Below, piece after piece: positions 31,719 through 42,054 of a DNA stretch of 64,000 nt. Each line of letters begins with the position of its first letter. Positions within the stretch are counted from its first letter, which is position 1. The position numbers and the translations under genes were made by a program. The notes beneath the pieces are model-generated. The model was given only the letters and a program-made list of their open reading frames with translations. It did not search any database and was not told the origin of the DNA. The DNA is from Sthenelais limicola (taxonomy: Eukaryota > Annelida > Polychaeta > Phyllodocida > Sigalionidae): positions 36,586,873 through 36,650,872 of the forward strand of contig OW804102.1 in assembly GCA_942159475.1 (NCBI GenBank). Reading direction: 5' to 3'.

Positions 31719-32054
31719 GTCAATGCTCCTTTTCATCTAACAAATATAAACTATACATATTACTTTAGAGGGGGTCATTTTGGGGCAGTTTGTGGACTAA
31801 CATCGAGAGTGACTGCTGTATGGTCGGCGTGCTCACCAACACAACGCCTGATTACAATATAACTGGCGGTAACCTCGCCTGATTGCGCAATATGTCTCCC
31901 CACCTACAAGCAATCAATGACCTTGTGTATTTTAATTGTGTCCGGGACCATTACACAATGGCAATCTTATGTCTATTTTTGTCTACTTGTGTTGTATTGA
32001 CAATTCTATTGTTGCCTTGTTTAACAGTTTTTTGTCTCTAGCCCTTTAAGTTTG
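31719..32054. other. No gene recognised
   Basis: No known repeat except the 12-bp target site next to SINE-F at its right edge. Confidence 0.3.
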
Positions 32055-32310
32055 ATGGTCCTCGGTATGATCATAAAGTGCCTTTCTGTCTCTTTTTTCT
32101 GGCTCTCTCTCCCTACTTCTCTTTCTCTATTTTCTGGGTATGATCATAAACTGCCTCCCTCTCAGCTCTCCCACCCTTGATATAACCATATTAAATGTGT
32201 TGATAAGGGCGTAAAGCAACCAATCTCACTCCCTCTCAGCTCTCCCACCCTTGATATAACCATATTAAATGTGTTGATAAGGGCGTAAAGCAACCAATCT
32301 CACTCACTCA
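32055..32310 (+). mobile_element. SINE-F copy with 11-12-bp target duplication
   Basis: Starts at TGGTCCTCGGTATGATCATAAAGTGCC, continues through a C/T tract and TCTGGGTATGATCATAAACTGCC, and ends with two tandem copies of a roughly 74-bp domain containing GATAAGGGCGTAAAGCAACC and an (ACTC)n tail. CCTTTAAGTTTG (32043-32054) and CCTTAAGTTTG (32311-32321) flank it, as expected for retroposition. No RNA promoter boxes were identified. Confidence 0.8.
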
Positions 32311-32445
32311 CCTTAAGTTTGTTAAAACATTACCACATACCCCTAAAATATATTTGTTTCCCCCTACACCGGGTCTTTATTTGAGAAGTAGACAAAGCAA
32401 CAGTGAGAAGTGATAAGACTTTTTGTCTACTTGGATTCATTCTTG
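32311..32445. other. No gene recognised
   Basis: Short AT-rich spacer holding the right SINE-F target duplication. Confidence 0.4.
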
Positions 32446-32720
32446 TTACAGCTGCATTCTCAGCTATTACGGTAAACGAAGTCTTCCCAGATTTAATCAT
32501 GATATGAGTAAATTTCGTGAGATTTTGTTTGTTGTAATAATTATTAGTTAGATTTTGTTAGTGATATAATAAGATTTAATATGAGCCAATATAGGACTGA
32601 ATTCATCAGTAGTGTGCTGGTGTTGTTAATATAAGAATTTTAAGTTGAATCGGCCTAGCAAAAACGGCCGCCGATGAGCGATAATGAGTGAAGTCATCGC
32701 AGGAATTCATGTTTATAAAG
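32446..32720 (-). mobile_element. MITE-E copy, right part missing
   Basis: CAGCTGCATTCTCAGCTATTACGG through GAATCGGCCTAGCAAAAACGG and GAGCGATAATGAGTGAAGTC, ending after GCAGGAATTC. TTTTGTTTGTTGTAATAA occurs inside. Confidence 0.78.
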
Positions 32721-33697
32721 TAAAATAAGAAAATACAAGAAGAAGCGTGGTTTACATTATATGAATACCAACTGGCTGGAAATAAGCTCATCTCAGATGT
32801 ACATTGATTAAAGGATTACAGAAATACTGTTAAATACGTGTTTACTACGTTTCATAATGGCTTAATATATGATTCTTCCTCCTCCAACACAACAATAAAC
32901 ACAGGTTATAATAAATGAAATTATATATGAGATAATGAAGTTCTCAAACCTTTTGCGTCAGATGGAGCTCAAGATTTATAGAAGTGACCTCTATATTGAC
33001 CTTCTCTAGTGAATTATTCAAGTTCCAACAACATCCAATAAGGGACTTGTATGTACGCAATTCTCGGAAAAGGATTTATATTGATATACTGCATCGTAGG
33101 GAGTTATATGTATTTATTATACATGCATTGCTCTGAAAACAATGTATCTAGAGTGATTTACGCATAGTGCGTATTTCACTAGTGATTTACTTGGGGTTGT
33201 CATCAATCTGTTTTTTACTAAGATTACCGATAAAATTCAAATTCATGACTCATTTCTTTTCTATTTTCATGATTGAAAGCATGTATAATAAATCTGTTAA
33301 CTAACTCGTTGGTTTCAGTCGCTTAGAATATTGCACTTGTTGCTACGCAACTCGTGCAATATTCACGCTCCTTCAACCAACTCAATAGTTAACCTGTATA
33401 TAGCGAGAAAAGGCTAGAGAAAACATATTATGTTAAGAGGCTTATCGAACTTTCTACGTCAGTAGGCACTGTCTTATATCGAGGGCACAAGTATTTAACA
33501 ATTACACAGTGGTGATATAATTATTGAGGGAACAGGTATTTATCCATCCCATCAATGGTTTGTATCTAATCAATCCTTCATGCTAGCAAGAATATTAGTG
33601 AAAATCAATATGTTGGGATAAACGTTAAAACTGGAAATGATACCTAAGTCAGATTCCTGTTGCTGATGTTTTTATTCAGAATGATTTTACACTGTTT
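32721..33697. other. No gene recognised
   Basis: About 1 kb of AT-rich sequence with frames below 65 codons. TTGCACTTGTTGCTACGCAACTCG near 33335 echoes the first bases of the window (TTGCTACGCAACTGG). Confidence 0.35.
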
Positions 33698-33731
33698 GCC
33701 AACGTTTCGGTTACATTAAACCTCCATTAGG
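33698..33731 (-). ncRNA. Degenerate hammerhead-like motif, Penelope type
   Basis: On the minus strand CTAATGGAGGTT, TAATGT, AACCGAAACGTTGGC. GGTT and AACC form stem II and GAAAC follows. One change (CTAATGG for CUGAUGA) damages the core. Downstream AAACAGTGTAAAATCATTCTGAATAAA resembles a retroelement end. Compare 18521-18554. Confidence 0.45.
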
Positions 33732-33889
33732 GTATGATATTAGTGAAAATACTCTACCTTTTGTGGACAAAATGTGTGGCTTAATATCTGTATCAGATAG
33801 CCAGCCTGCACTGTTAGAGACATGCACAGTGGCAGAGGCAAGTCCCTTATTGAGGGATGTGAATGAGCACACAGTGGGAAGCACAGTTA
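33732..33889. other. No gene recognised
   Basis: Overlapping frames on both strands (33711-33975) share no domain. Confidence 0.3.
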
Positions 33890-34250
33890 GCATAGGTCTC
33901 CCGCGTCAACTCGTGCAGTGGCTAACCACCCAACCGTCCGGACAGCGCGGGCCACACATCACACCTGGTACATGAAGGCCACTTCCCCCGCTTTAGCTGA
34001 CCAGACTCTCATCAATGTCCTGACGTCACACCCCAAATGAGGTCATCCATCATTTCTAGGTCATTAATGTGCTGCCTGTTCACCAGAGGGTGTTGGGTGC
34101 GCGGAGTGATATGAAAAACTTGGCGCGCTAATGATAATCTGCGGCGCTGATCAGTCATGGTGGATGTCCGGAGAGGCCCCCCGCATGCCTTTCACCCTCA
34201 CTTGATGTATTAAGTCCAGGCGGTAGGGCAGGTTCATAACTTGGACTCGA
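33890..34250. promoter_or_regulatory. Candidate regulatory island (CRE, CTCF-like, half-sites)
   Basis: Repeat-free and GC-rich. Contains a full CRE TGACGTCA (34021-34028), two AGGTCA half-sites (about 34040 and 34058), CACCAGAGGGTG (34081-34092), which resembles a CTCF core, and GCGCGCTAATGATAATC (34123-34139), a homeodomain/GATA-like cluster. The frames here have no recognisable domain. Function is inferred from motifs only. Confidence 0.33.
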
Positions 34251-34357
34251 ACAAAGCACGGCATAATAAACAAATGTAAATTTGCCTTGTTGTCAGTGGG
34301 TTTAGTGGACGGTCGAGTTTGACTGGTTGAGGCAGACGACATTTTACAAGTGGATAT

Positions 34358-34592
34358 GGGTCAGATTTTCAGAAAATGTACAATTGGCAGATCAACACAT
34401 TTAGTAAATTCTGCTAAATTAGGCTGCAATTTGGTCAATACTAGGTAAATTCGAGTATATTCAGCATTGCATTGATTCTAGTAGTATGTTTGGTTAGGTT
34501 GAACTGTATTTTGAACTTTATTGTCGTCTGAAATTTGGGTTATTTGAGAAGATTGGCGAAGATGAATTGTACATTTTCTGAAAATCTGACCC
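34358..34592 (+). mobile_element. MITE-A copy, near-consensus
   Basis: GGGTCAGATTTTCAGAAAATG to CATTTTCTGAAAATCTGACCC, 235 bp, first subfamily (AATTCGAGTATATTCAGCATTGC). One of the best-preserved copies. Confidence 0.95.
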
Positions 34593-34972
34593 ATTAGCTG
34601 CTTCAAGTCTGCAGAGGTGAAGGTGTTCATTCATTTTGTATGACGTCCAGAGAGCGCAGTGATGACCACTTGGTGTCCTACGGGCCATCATTTCTGCTGA
34701 TTATTTTGGATCATTTGTTGTTTTTTTCGCTGGGCGAAAGCCTTCGCCAACACTAAATACTATGATCTTCTTGTCAAGGACGGAAATGTAGCTCTAGATG
34801 TTTAACATGTCTGCTGGTTGCTGATAAGATGAGCCCTGAAAAGCAGGAAAAACTTTGCAGCGGGATCATTAGGTAATTCACCCTGTCAGCTTGTTTGAGG
34901 GAGCTCTGGTTCTGCTAGCTTTGCTACGGAAACTTGGATGACAAAGTTTGTCTCTAGTTAGTCTGCTCATAT
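34593..34972. other. No gene recognised
   Basis: Unique-looking sequence between two MITE-A copies. No credible frame. Confidence 0.3.
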
Positions 34973-35208
34973 GGGTCAGATTTTCAGAAAATGTACAGTT
35001 CACCTTCACCAATTCTCTCAAATAACCCACATTTAAGATAGAAATAAGCTTCAAAATGCAGTTTAACATAACAGAATCGATACTTTTAATCAATGCGATA
35101 CCACATAATAGTCAGATATACCCGGTATTCATAATTTTTCAGCTTAATTTAGCAGAATTTCCTAAATGTGTAGAGCTGCCAATTGTACATTTTCTGAAAA
35201 TCTGACCC
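34973..35208 (-). mobile_element. MITE-A copy with ATAT duplication
   Basis: GGGTCAGATTTTCAGAAAATG to TTTTCTGAAAATCTGACCC, second subfamily, opposite orientation to the previous copy. Confidence 0.95.
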
Positions 35209-35454
35209 ATATATCCCACTATAGGCTTCTCACTTGGGCAAGAGATAGTAAACACTGGCTGTATTCATGTTTGGAGATTGTTTAATAAATAGCAAAGTTA
35301 AATTGTTCATTGTACTCCACTTTATTACATAATTCAATATATCCATGCATATCTGAGGTTAACCAAAGCAGTATATTTCACTAAATTTACTTACTTTACT
35401 TTAGTGATTGAATATTAAGAAATATTTCTAACCTTTTTTCATGCATACAAGAAT

Positions 35455-35585
35455 ATGGAAGTAGTTATTGGATGCTCTAATGTTTACTGTCATTTGAATC
35501 CGCTTCATCTCCTCTTTTCAAATATCATGATATCTTAAAATTCATTTCTTGTGACTTGTGACGCATTTTCCTATAACACATCACA
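35455..35585 (-). mobile_element. MITE-C right-end fragment
   Basis: CTAATGTTTACTGTCATTTG, ATATCATGATATCTTAAAATTC and GTGACTTGTGACGCATTTTCC to ACACATCACA are the last 130 bp of MITE-C. Confidence 0.7.
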
Positions 35586-36024
35586 AATGTGAAAGAACTA
35601 AAACAAATCCAACACCACCTCCTGCACTCTACATACACACATATAAAACTAAATACATACCAAGTCATATTTCCACTAGTAGGGAGGCTTGATCGAAGAA
35701 GCGTGCATCGTAGATTCAGTAGATTGGCGCCCCTAAAATATTTAGAGAGAAAATGGCCGCTGAAAATAGATAAATGGACATTTAGACCACATCAACCGGG
35801 CATTATAGCCATGTCGACTAATGTAAATATTTTGGCAAAGTGGTCGCTAATTTAATCAATTTGGCAGTTGAGATGTGTTTTACGCATGCATACTCCATGG
35901 TCTATGGCCATGTTATCCTTTAGTTAGTAAGTTGTGGCCTCAGACAGTCAATTGTGGTCGCAGACAGCTGGGAATGTGTTGCATTTCCTTATAGTTTTGG
36001 TTGTCTGAAGTGTAAAAAGTATCT
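35586..36024. other. No gene recognised
   Basis: The 88-codon plus-strand frame at 35589-35855 (with RRFSRLAPLKYLERKWPL) has no domain I can name. It could be chance. Confidence 0.35.
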
Positions 36025-36382
36025 GGGACAGGTCGTCAGAAAATGTACAATCGGCAGCTCTAGACATTAAGTAATTCTGAAAAAGCTGAAAATGACAAAT
36101 TCTAGGTATATCTGAATATTTATTAATTAATTCTGATAAATGTGAATTTTGACTTTGTACATTGAATGATGTGGCATTGCATGAAAACAACCACATTAGT
36201 TATTTGCATACTTTGATAATCTGTTATTACATGTATGGCCAATAGAAATATTAAAAAAAAAATTAATTGCCTTGATTAAAAATTGATTATGTTGCGCTGC
36301 TTTCTGGTCCTCATTTTTGTCTTACATTTGCTTTGGAGAGGATTGGTGAAGGCAAATTGTACATTTTCTGGCGACTTCCCCC
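36025..36382 (+). mobile_element. Degenerate MITE-A copy with internal insertion
   Basis: GGGACAGGTCGTCAGAAAATG, TCGGCAGCTCTAGACATT and, after about 150 bp of unrelated sequence, GAGAGGATTGGTGAAGGCAAATTG and ACATTTTCTGGCGAC. 358 bp instead of 235. Confidence 0.7.
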
Positions 36383-36967
36383 ATCACTAGTATATTATGT
36401 TGTGGAAGTGTGGATGCGTGCAACAACATTTGGCACCAATAATAGGGTGTTTAGGTGTTGTGACAAGATTATGATGTAGTTGTTTGTGGACAGAAACAAG
36501 TAATTCTCCTCTTTCCGCTACTGCCTGACGTGTGAAGGGGTGCTACCAATGCATTTCCAAGTTCTGCATGCAAAAAGGATTTGTTGTGAACTTAGTTATG
36601 CTTTGAATGGGGTAGATACGTGGGGTGAAGTGTCTGAACAAATGTAGTAATATTTTTACTTATAAGTATGAGTAAATTTGATAAAAGTTTATGATTCTAC
36701 ACCGGGCCCTAAAACTCCAACTACATATGCCAATAAATAAAGAGAATATTTTGTTCAAAAAGTCGTGGAAATATGATTATGAATCTTGATCGGTCCTTCA
36801 GGATTTGCTAAAACAGAAGAATTTATAGATTAAATAGTTTTTTTTATTTAGCCAGGATGTAACAATTTGAGTGGCATTTGCCATCTCCGTCTTCTGGGTT
36901 CAGGCATAAATTGCCTGCTCTCCCCCCGATCCTGGGAACTACCTTAATTTGAAATTAGTTTAAAACC
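36383..36967. other. No gene recognised
   Basis: No repeat or frame of note. Confidence 0.3.
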
Positions 36968-37043
36968 GTCTCTCTCGGTTAACGTCGGTCATAAGCTAAA
37001 CGTTTTATTCTCCTTGTTCCATTATTTTCCAACCCATCTGTTG
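36968..37043 (+). mobile_element. MITE-E left-part fragment
   Basis: CTCTCGGTTAACGTCGGTCA to TTCCATTATTTTCCAACCCATC. Only 75 bp remain. Confidence 0.65.
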
Positions 37044-37410
37044 TTGTGAACTTAGAATGCTTTGAATATACCCCCACAACGGTAATAATGTACTAAAAGT
37101 TAGTGGATGCGTTAATGTTGTGTTGGTGCGTTGTGGTTGCTAAATCTCCCTATTACCAAACAATTACTTGTAAAATGTACCAACTATATTATATTATATA
37201 CAATGTCTCTTTGCTGACTCTAATGAATGAATTCATGCCCGGAAGATACCTTCCTAGATCTATGTATTCAAAACCTGATACTTTTATGAGTTTGTTCATC
37301 TATTATAACTGCGAGAACTGATACCTTTTGACTAGGGCAGGCAGTTTGGGGAATACTCGTCGACGGCGAGATTTAACGAGATACTAGACTAAGCACAGCT
37401 CAGCTGCAAT

Positions 37411-37645
37411 AGGTCAGATTTGTAGAAAATGTACAATTGGCAGCTCTACACATTTAGGAAATTCTGCTAAATTAGGCTGAGAAATGATGAATACCAGGTA
37501 TATCTGAATATTTTTGTGATCGCATTGATTTAAAATATCAGTTCAGATATGTTATACTGCATTTTGAAGCTCACTTTTGTCTTAAATGTGGGTTATTTGA
37601 GAGGATTGGTGAAGGCGAATTGTACATTTTCTGAAAATCTGACCC
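37411..37645 (+). mobile_element. MITE-A copy
   Basis: AGGTCAGATTTGTAGAAAATG to TTTTCTGAAAATCTGACCC, 235 bp, second subfamily. Confidence 0.92.
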
Positions 37646-37844
37646 ATGTATGAGAAGCTAAGAAGGGGAATCAGTTTACAGAGGTTGGTTTGTATAGAAT
37701 AGAAGGTGATGTGTCCCTCCTCTAGAGAAATAAGACTTCCTGACTCTTATCTCTTAGAAGAATCTTATCTCTTAGAAGAATCTTCTCTCTTAATAGTTAA
37801 TATAAAGGTGGATCTTTCATTGAAACATTAGTGGCTGAGCTTTT

Positions 37845-38002
37845 CTTTAAAGATGCATTCTCGGCTATTGTTTGATTTGATTTGAAAACGTTTTTATTTA
37901 TTCTTTTCATACAGGTAGATTTCCTGGATCACTCCACGTTTTCATCAGTATCCTGTAACACTACCTATTTTGTACATTTTTTTTTTTTTTTTTTTTTTTT
38001 TG
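37845..38002 (-). mobile_element. MITE-E end joined to a reverse LINE tail and T-run
   Basis: TTTAAAGATGCATTCTCGGC is a MITE-E left end. Next, GTTTGATTTGATTTGAAAACG is the complement of a (CAAAT)n LINE tail like that at 4681-4697, followed by LINE 3' UTR-like sequence. A T run of more than 20 (about 37978-38001) closes the block. Confidence 0.5.
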
Positions 38003-38628
38003 TTAATGATACATCATAATACAGTATCTAGTCCTTTTCGTTCGGTTCTTGTGTATTCATACAGATTTATACATTATTGATGAATCAGAAATTCATAATT
38101 TCTTTCTCATTATATGTTTTGTCTTGCAAGAATTTAAAATCGAATCAGCCGACAAAAAAAGAGCGCCAGAGAGCGGTATTACATGACACCACTGCTGTGA
38201 AGGATTTCACTGAACACCAACAATTAATATACTTCCATATTTTGACCACTCACCCTCTATTATACAGGACCTGGCAACCTGATACATAAGCTAAATGAGC
38301 TATGACTATGGCCTCCCCCCACCCCGCAGTGTAAACAACTTTATGTGGCAACAAGTTATGCCATCGTCAATAACGTAGAGAAGGCGAATGTTACTATGGG
38401 TAAGATAGGTGTGATATGTAATTGTACCTGAACATACAGGTAAAAGTATATTTTAAATACGTTTCTTCAATTTTGCCTGCATATTTAACGTAATAAGTGG
38501 GGATGTTTGGGTGTAGGGTTGGTAGGTGGAGGTGGGGGCGGGGAGAGAGATGAGAAATGCGAGAGTAAGAGGTGTGATGAGAGAGAAAGGAAGAGTGAGA
38601 GAGATGAAAATAGAGAGAAAGTGAATAC
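38003..38628. other. No gene; purine-rich patch
   Basis: From about 38518 the sequence is G/A-rich (GAGAGAGATGAG and similar), so the 102-codon minus-strand frame is simple-sequence Ser/His/Leu. The remainder is unremarkable. Confidence 0.4.
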
Positions 38629-38737
38629 AGGCCCTTGTCCACTAAGCCGATTCCCATGCTATTCTCACGGAATGTAGTGCAAAAGGTTCCTCTGCGGCGC
38701 AAAATCGCATGAGAATCGGCTCGGTGGACAAGGGCCT
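38629..38737. mobile_element. MITE-H copy, well preserved
   Basis: AGGCCCTTGTCCACTAAGCC and GGTGGACAAGGGCCT are inverted, and CCGATTCCCATG/CATGAGAATCGGC extends the repeat to about 30 bp per side. 109 bp in all. It sits in a GA-rich tract. Confidence 0.87.
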
Positions 38738-39077
38738 TGAGAGAGAGGGATGCCCAGGATATATCAAGGGAGAGGGAGGCTACTGACGAGGGCGAGAGGA
38801 AGAGGGAGGGACAGAAAGATTAGCTGTGAGAGAGGAATGGGTGAAAGGAGGGATACATATACCTTGGAATACAGATATTTAAAGATTACTATCCACACTA
38901 TGTGCTTGACTGGCCCCTTTTTGACTGTCAAAACATTGCTAGTTTTATATAAAAGGCTAGTTTTATATAAAAGGATTCCAAATACATCCCGATTTTAACA
39001 AATGTGCACCACTTAAAAAAATAATTAAACAACTTCTGAAATGGCCCTTAAATGTACATTTCCTGGCTTCAGTATCC
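38738..39077. other. GA-rich then AT-rich, no gene
   Basis: GAGAGGGA-type simple sequence to about 38850. GCTAGTTTTATATAAAAG is directly duplicated at about 38938-38973. Confidence 0.4.
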
Positions 39078-39313
39078 GAGTCAGAATTTCAGAAAATGTA
39101 CAATTGGAAGCTATACCCATTTAGTAAATTCTGCTTAATTAGGCTGCAATTTGGTCAATACTAGGTAAATTCGAGTATTTTCGGCATTGCATTGAATCTG
39201 GCAATCTTGTTCGGTTAGGTTGAGCTATATTTAGAAGTTTATTTCCGTCTGAAATTTGGGTTATTTTAGAAGATCGGAAAAGTTGAATTGTACATTTTCT
39301 GAAAATCTTACCC
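39078..39313 (+). mobile_element. MITE-A copy with ATCC duplication
   Basis: GAGTCAGAATTTCAGAAAATG to TTTTCTGAAAATCTTACCC, flanked by ATCC on each side. Confidence 0.92.
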
Positions 39314-39616
39314 ATCCATATATTCATAATGGGACACCTTGCTCCTTGATTTATTGCCCATTCCTTGGCTTCTCCCCTCTAGGCTAATAATTATTCATGT
39401 GCTTTCCGACATGGTCTTGCCACATTGTATACATGAGATATCTGAGCCTGCCTAATGGACGGAAAGATTTATTATATGTTCTCGCCCCGCAATGATCATT
39501 ATAGTCAGCACACCTGGAAATTAGTATTGTAGATTGTACAATGGTTGTATTGCACATGGGGCACGTTTTAAAGTTAGAATAGCATAGAATAATCTTTTAT
39601 TTGTCAAAAGTTACAT
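39314..39616. other. No gene recognised
   Basis: No shared repeat. Confidence 0.3.
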
Positions 39617-39851
39617 GGGTGAAATCGCCAGAAAATGTACAATTCGCCTTCACCAATCCTCTCAAATAATCCAAATTTAAGAGAAAAGTGAGGTTCAAAA
39701 TACAGTTCAACATAAACAAACAGATTGTTTGAATCAAGGCAATGTCAAATATATTCAGATATACCTAGTACTGACCATTTTTCAGTCTAACCTAGCAGAA
39801 TTTACTAAATGTGTAGAGCTGCCAATTGTACATTTCCTGAAGATCTGACCC
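39617..39851 (-). mobile_element. MITE-A copy
   Basis: GGGTGAAATCGCCAGAAAATG to ATTTCCTGAAGATCTGACCC, 235 bp. Confidence 0.9.
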
Positions 39852-40141
39852 AGATGGTTGGAGATCTTTTGTCGCAACCTTATACTCAAGTTGGGTTTAA
39901 GGCCTAATGAATGAATGAATTTTACATGCAGAATTTGTGTCCACATGTGAATTACCATGCAAGTCTATAACTGTGAAATTTATGAATTTTGATAAAATGG
40001 GCCATTTATTTCTATTAATTAGTGTTAAATGTAACATTACATAACATAATCATGATATCATTAGTTATCATTCATTATACACCCTTTATATCTTCCCATG
40101 CATGTGATTCCCATGATGGGGAAGCGATTTCATTGTTGTAA

Positions 40142-40492
40142 CAATTGGGGAGTTGCATGTCTCATTGCGCATGCCTACAGCAGTGCATGCTGGGATGGAT
40201 TCTGTTGAAATATGACATACAAAGATTGATAGGATTTTTATCGGAAATTGCAAGAATGTTTTCACCAATATCCCAGCTTTTATAAACGATCTATGAAAAC
40301 CAAATGCATGATGGGAAAGATGGGAACTTATGTCATGGAAACACATATAACACAGGGATATTGATATTAGAGCATTGATAAATATTCCATGCTGAACATG
40401 GCATGTTTTCTATAGGTTTTATAAAGTACCATTAGTCCCATAATGCCATGCGAATCAAGATTCAAGATGGCGGCTATGCAAATCCCCTATTG
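40142..40492 (-). mobile_element. MITE-D copy
   Basis: CAATTGGGGAGTTGCATGTC to ATGCAAATCCCCTATTG, 351 bp, full length. The right end shows CAAGATGGCGGCTATGCAAAT, a consensus-quality YY1 word directly beside a perfect octamer. Confidence 0.92.
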
Positions 40493-40889
40493 CAACAAGT
40501 ACAATTTATACAGATCAGGGTGATTTAACAGTGCAGCTTATCCAGTTGGACCTTTAAACTAAAAGAAAAAAGTTAATAACCGCAAACCATATTTCCCATT
40601 AACGGTATAAACACATATATCATAGCATTTCCTTGTTTTGTTTCGGTTTGTCATTAAATAAAACCTTCCTAAATCTTCATTTGTTTTGTGAAATTGATAA
40701 GCTCACTATTCATCACTTTGTAAGGAAGGGAGATTGATGCCAATCGCCAGATATAAACGCGATTATGCGATTCAATTTGGCCCTGGACAGTTTGCTTTTC
40801 TCAATCAACCAAGCGAGCTGTTCTGTGTAATCAGATTTGGCAGCCAAATGCTTTAAGCAATTGATATTTTCAGGCATTGTGGAAGACAA
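40493..40889. other. No gene recognised
   Basis: A 146-codon minus-strand frame (40713-41153) covers part of this stretch but crosses the minisatellite and MITE-C. Its outer part has no domain that I recognise. Confidence 0.35.
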
Positions 40890-40969
40890 GGGGACATTTA
40901 TGAAGGGGGGACATTTGTAATGGGGGATATTCGGGATGGGGACATCTCTAATAGGGGACATTTGTGAGA
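40890..40969 (+). repeat. Minisatellite, about 17-bp unit
   Basis: Five diverged units of the form GGGGACATTTRTRA, with variants GGGGATATTCGGGAT and GGGGACATCTCTAAT. The last unit merges with the left end of the MITE-C. Confidence 0.7.
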
Positions 40970-41344
40970 AATGAGTCACAAGTCGCAAAAATTGAGATAT
41001 CATCTTATTTGAAAAGAGATCAAGCCGATTCCAATGGTAGTAAACATTAGGATATTTAAGAAGTAGTTCCATATTTTCAGTTTTGAAAAAAACCAAACAG
41101 TTTGCAATATATCTGCGTCGAAATTTGCTATTAAAATAGCTAAATATACTCAATAAGATGACCTTCGAAATGCATGGAAATTCTTAATACACTATCTTGA
41201 TATTTGATATACATGCATTCATAGGGCTTAAAGAGGTAGATAGCCTCAATATGATAACATACGAACAAAGAGAACTTGTCAATAAAACACTTTGAAAGCT
41301 ATCAATTCTGCGACTTGTGACTCATTTTACTGAAACACATCACA
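40963..41344 (+). mobile_element. MITE-C copy
   Basis: Left end shortened (TGTGAGAAATGAGTCACAAG). Right end complete (GCGACTTGTGACTCATTTTAC to AACACATCACA). Interior matches 8866-9271. Confidence 0.85.
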
Positions 41345-41357
41345 TTTGTGATAGGAG

Positions 41358-41530
41358 TGAAGGATTTCAGCGGGCCATCAAAATCTTGATAACGACATGT
41401 GGAAGTCCTACAGCAAAAACAACAGGGTACAATCATCTAGAATCTTGGTCGAATGACTTTAAGATGAGTTGGAAAATAGAATATTTTAAGTTTTTGATGA
41501 TGTTAGCTGCTAATATAATGCAGATTTCAT
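41358..41530 (-). mobile_element. MITE-E degenerate copy
   Basis: AAGGATTTCAGCGGGCCATC, CTACAGCAAAAACAACAGG and TCGAATGACTTTAAGATGAG follow family order. It ends near TTAGCTGCTAATATAATGCAG. Confidence 0.6.
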
Positions 41531-41932
41531 ATGAGGTCCAAAAGCGGTTTCTCGCAAGGTCCAGTCTGATATAGGATTATTGTTGGAACTTATTTACTGT
41601 GTGTCATTCAATGTGGGGCAAACAAAAATTCAATTATTGAATTCTGAAATGTATATTTTACAATGGGTCTTAATTCTCAAACTCATGCTACAATCTCCCT
41701 AGATGTCGTTTTTCTATGGTGCACAATCTGATATGTATTTTCTATGATTAATATCAAGGATATGAAATATTATTGTAATAATAATGGATAATATCATTTA
41801 TTGGGGACTATTTTCCAAAACTAATCAAGGCGAGTGTATACATTCTATCTATTATACTGTATATTGATTTGCTTGATTTGGTGCAACTATTCCTGAGGAG
41901 TCGATAGTTAGTGTTAATTAATTACTCTAGGT
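41531..41932. other. No gene recognised
   Basis: AT-rich. Confidence 0.3.
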
Positions 41933-42054
41933 CAAAAACCTCAGATAAGATAAGCATGGTATGTCAGTGGATTAGACGCCTACTTCGCTTGCGGATTGAG
42001 GTGGGAGGCTTTCCCTTCGTTTGAAGGGACTCTCTCAACTTTGGGCCTAGACCG
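41933..42054 (+). mobile_element. MITE-B with internal deletion and TAAT duplication
   Basis: The left 70 bp (CTCTAGGTCAAAAACC to CGCCTACTTCGCT) is joined directly to the right 60 bp (GCGGATTGAGGTGGGAGGC to GGGCCTAGACCG). TAAT flanks both sides (41929-41932 and 42055-42058). Confidence 0.85.

Noticed and set aside
35589..35855. 88-codon frame as a possible small gene
   Set aside because: No homologous motif, no splice or promoter context; length is expected by chance in 64 kb.
40890..40969. Regular short repeats that might suggest a CRISPR array
   Set aside because: Units are contiguous and diverged, without unique spacers, and the DNA is eukaryotic.
40713..41153. 146-codon minus-strand frame
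   Set aside because: Crosses a minisatellite and MITE-C; the remaining part has no recognised domain. A relic cannot be fully excluded.
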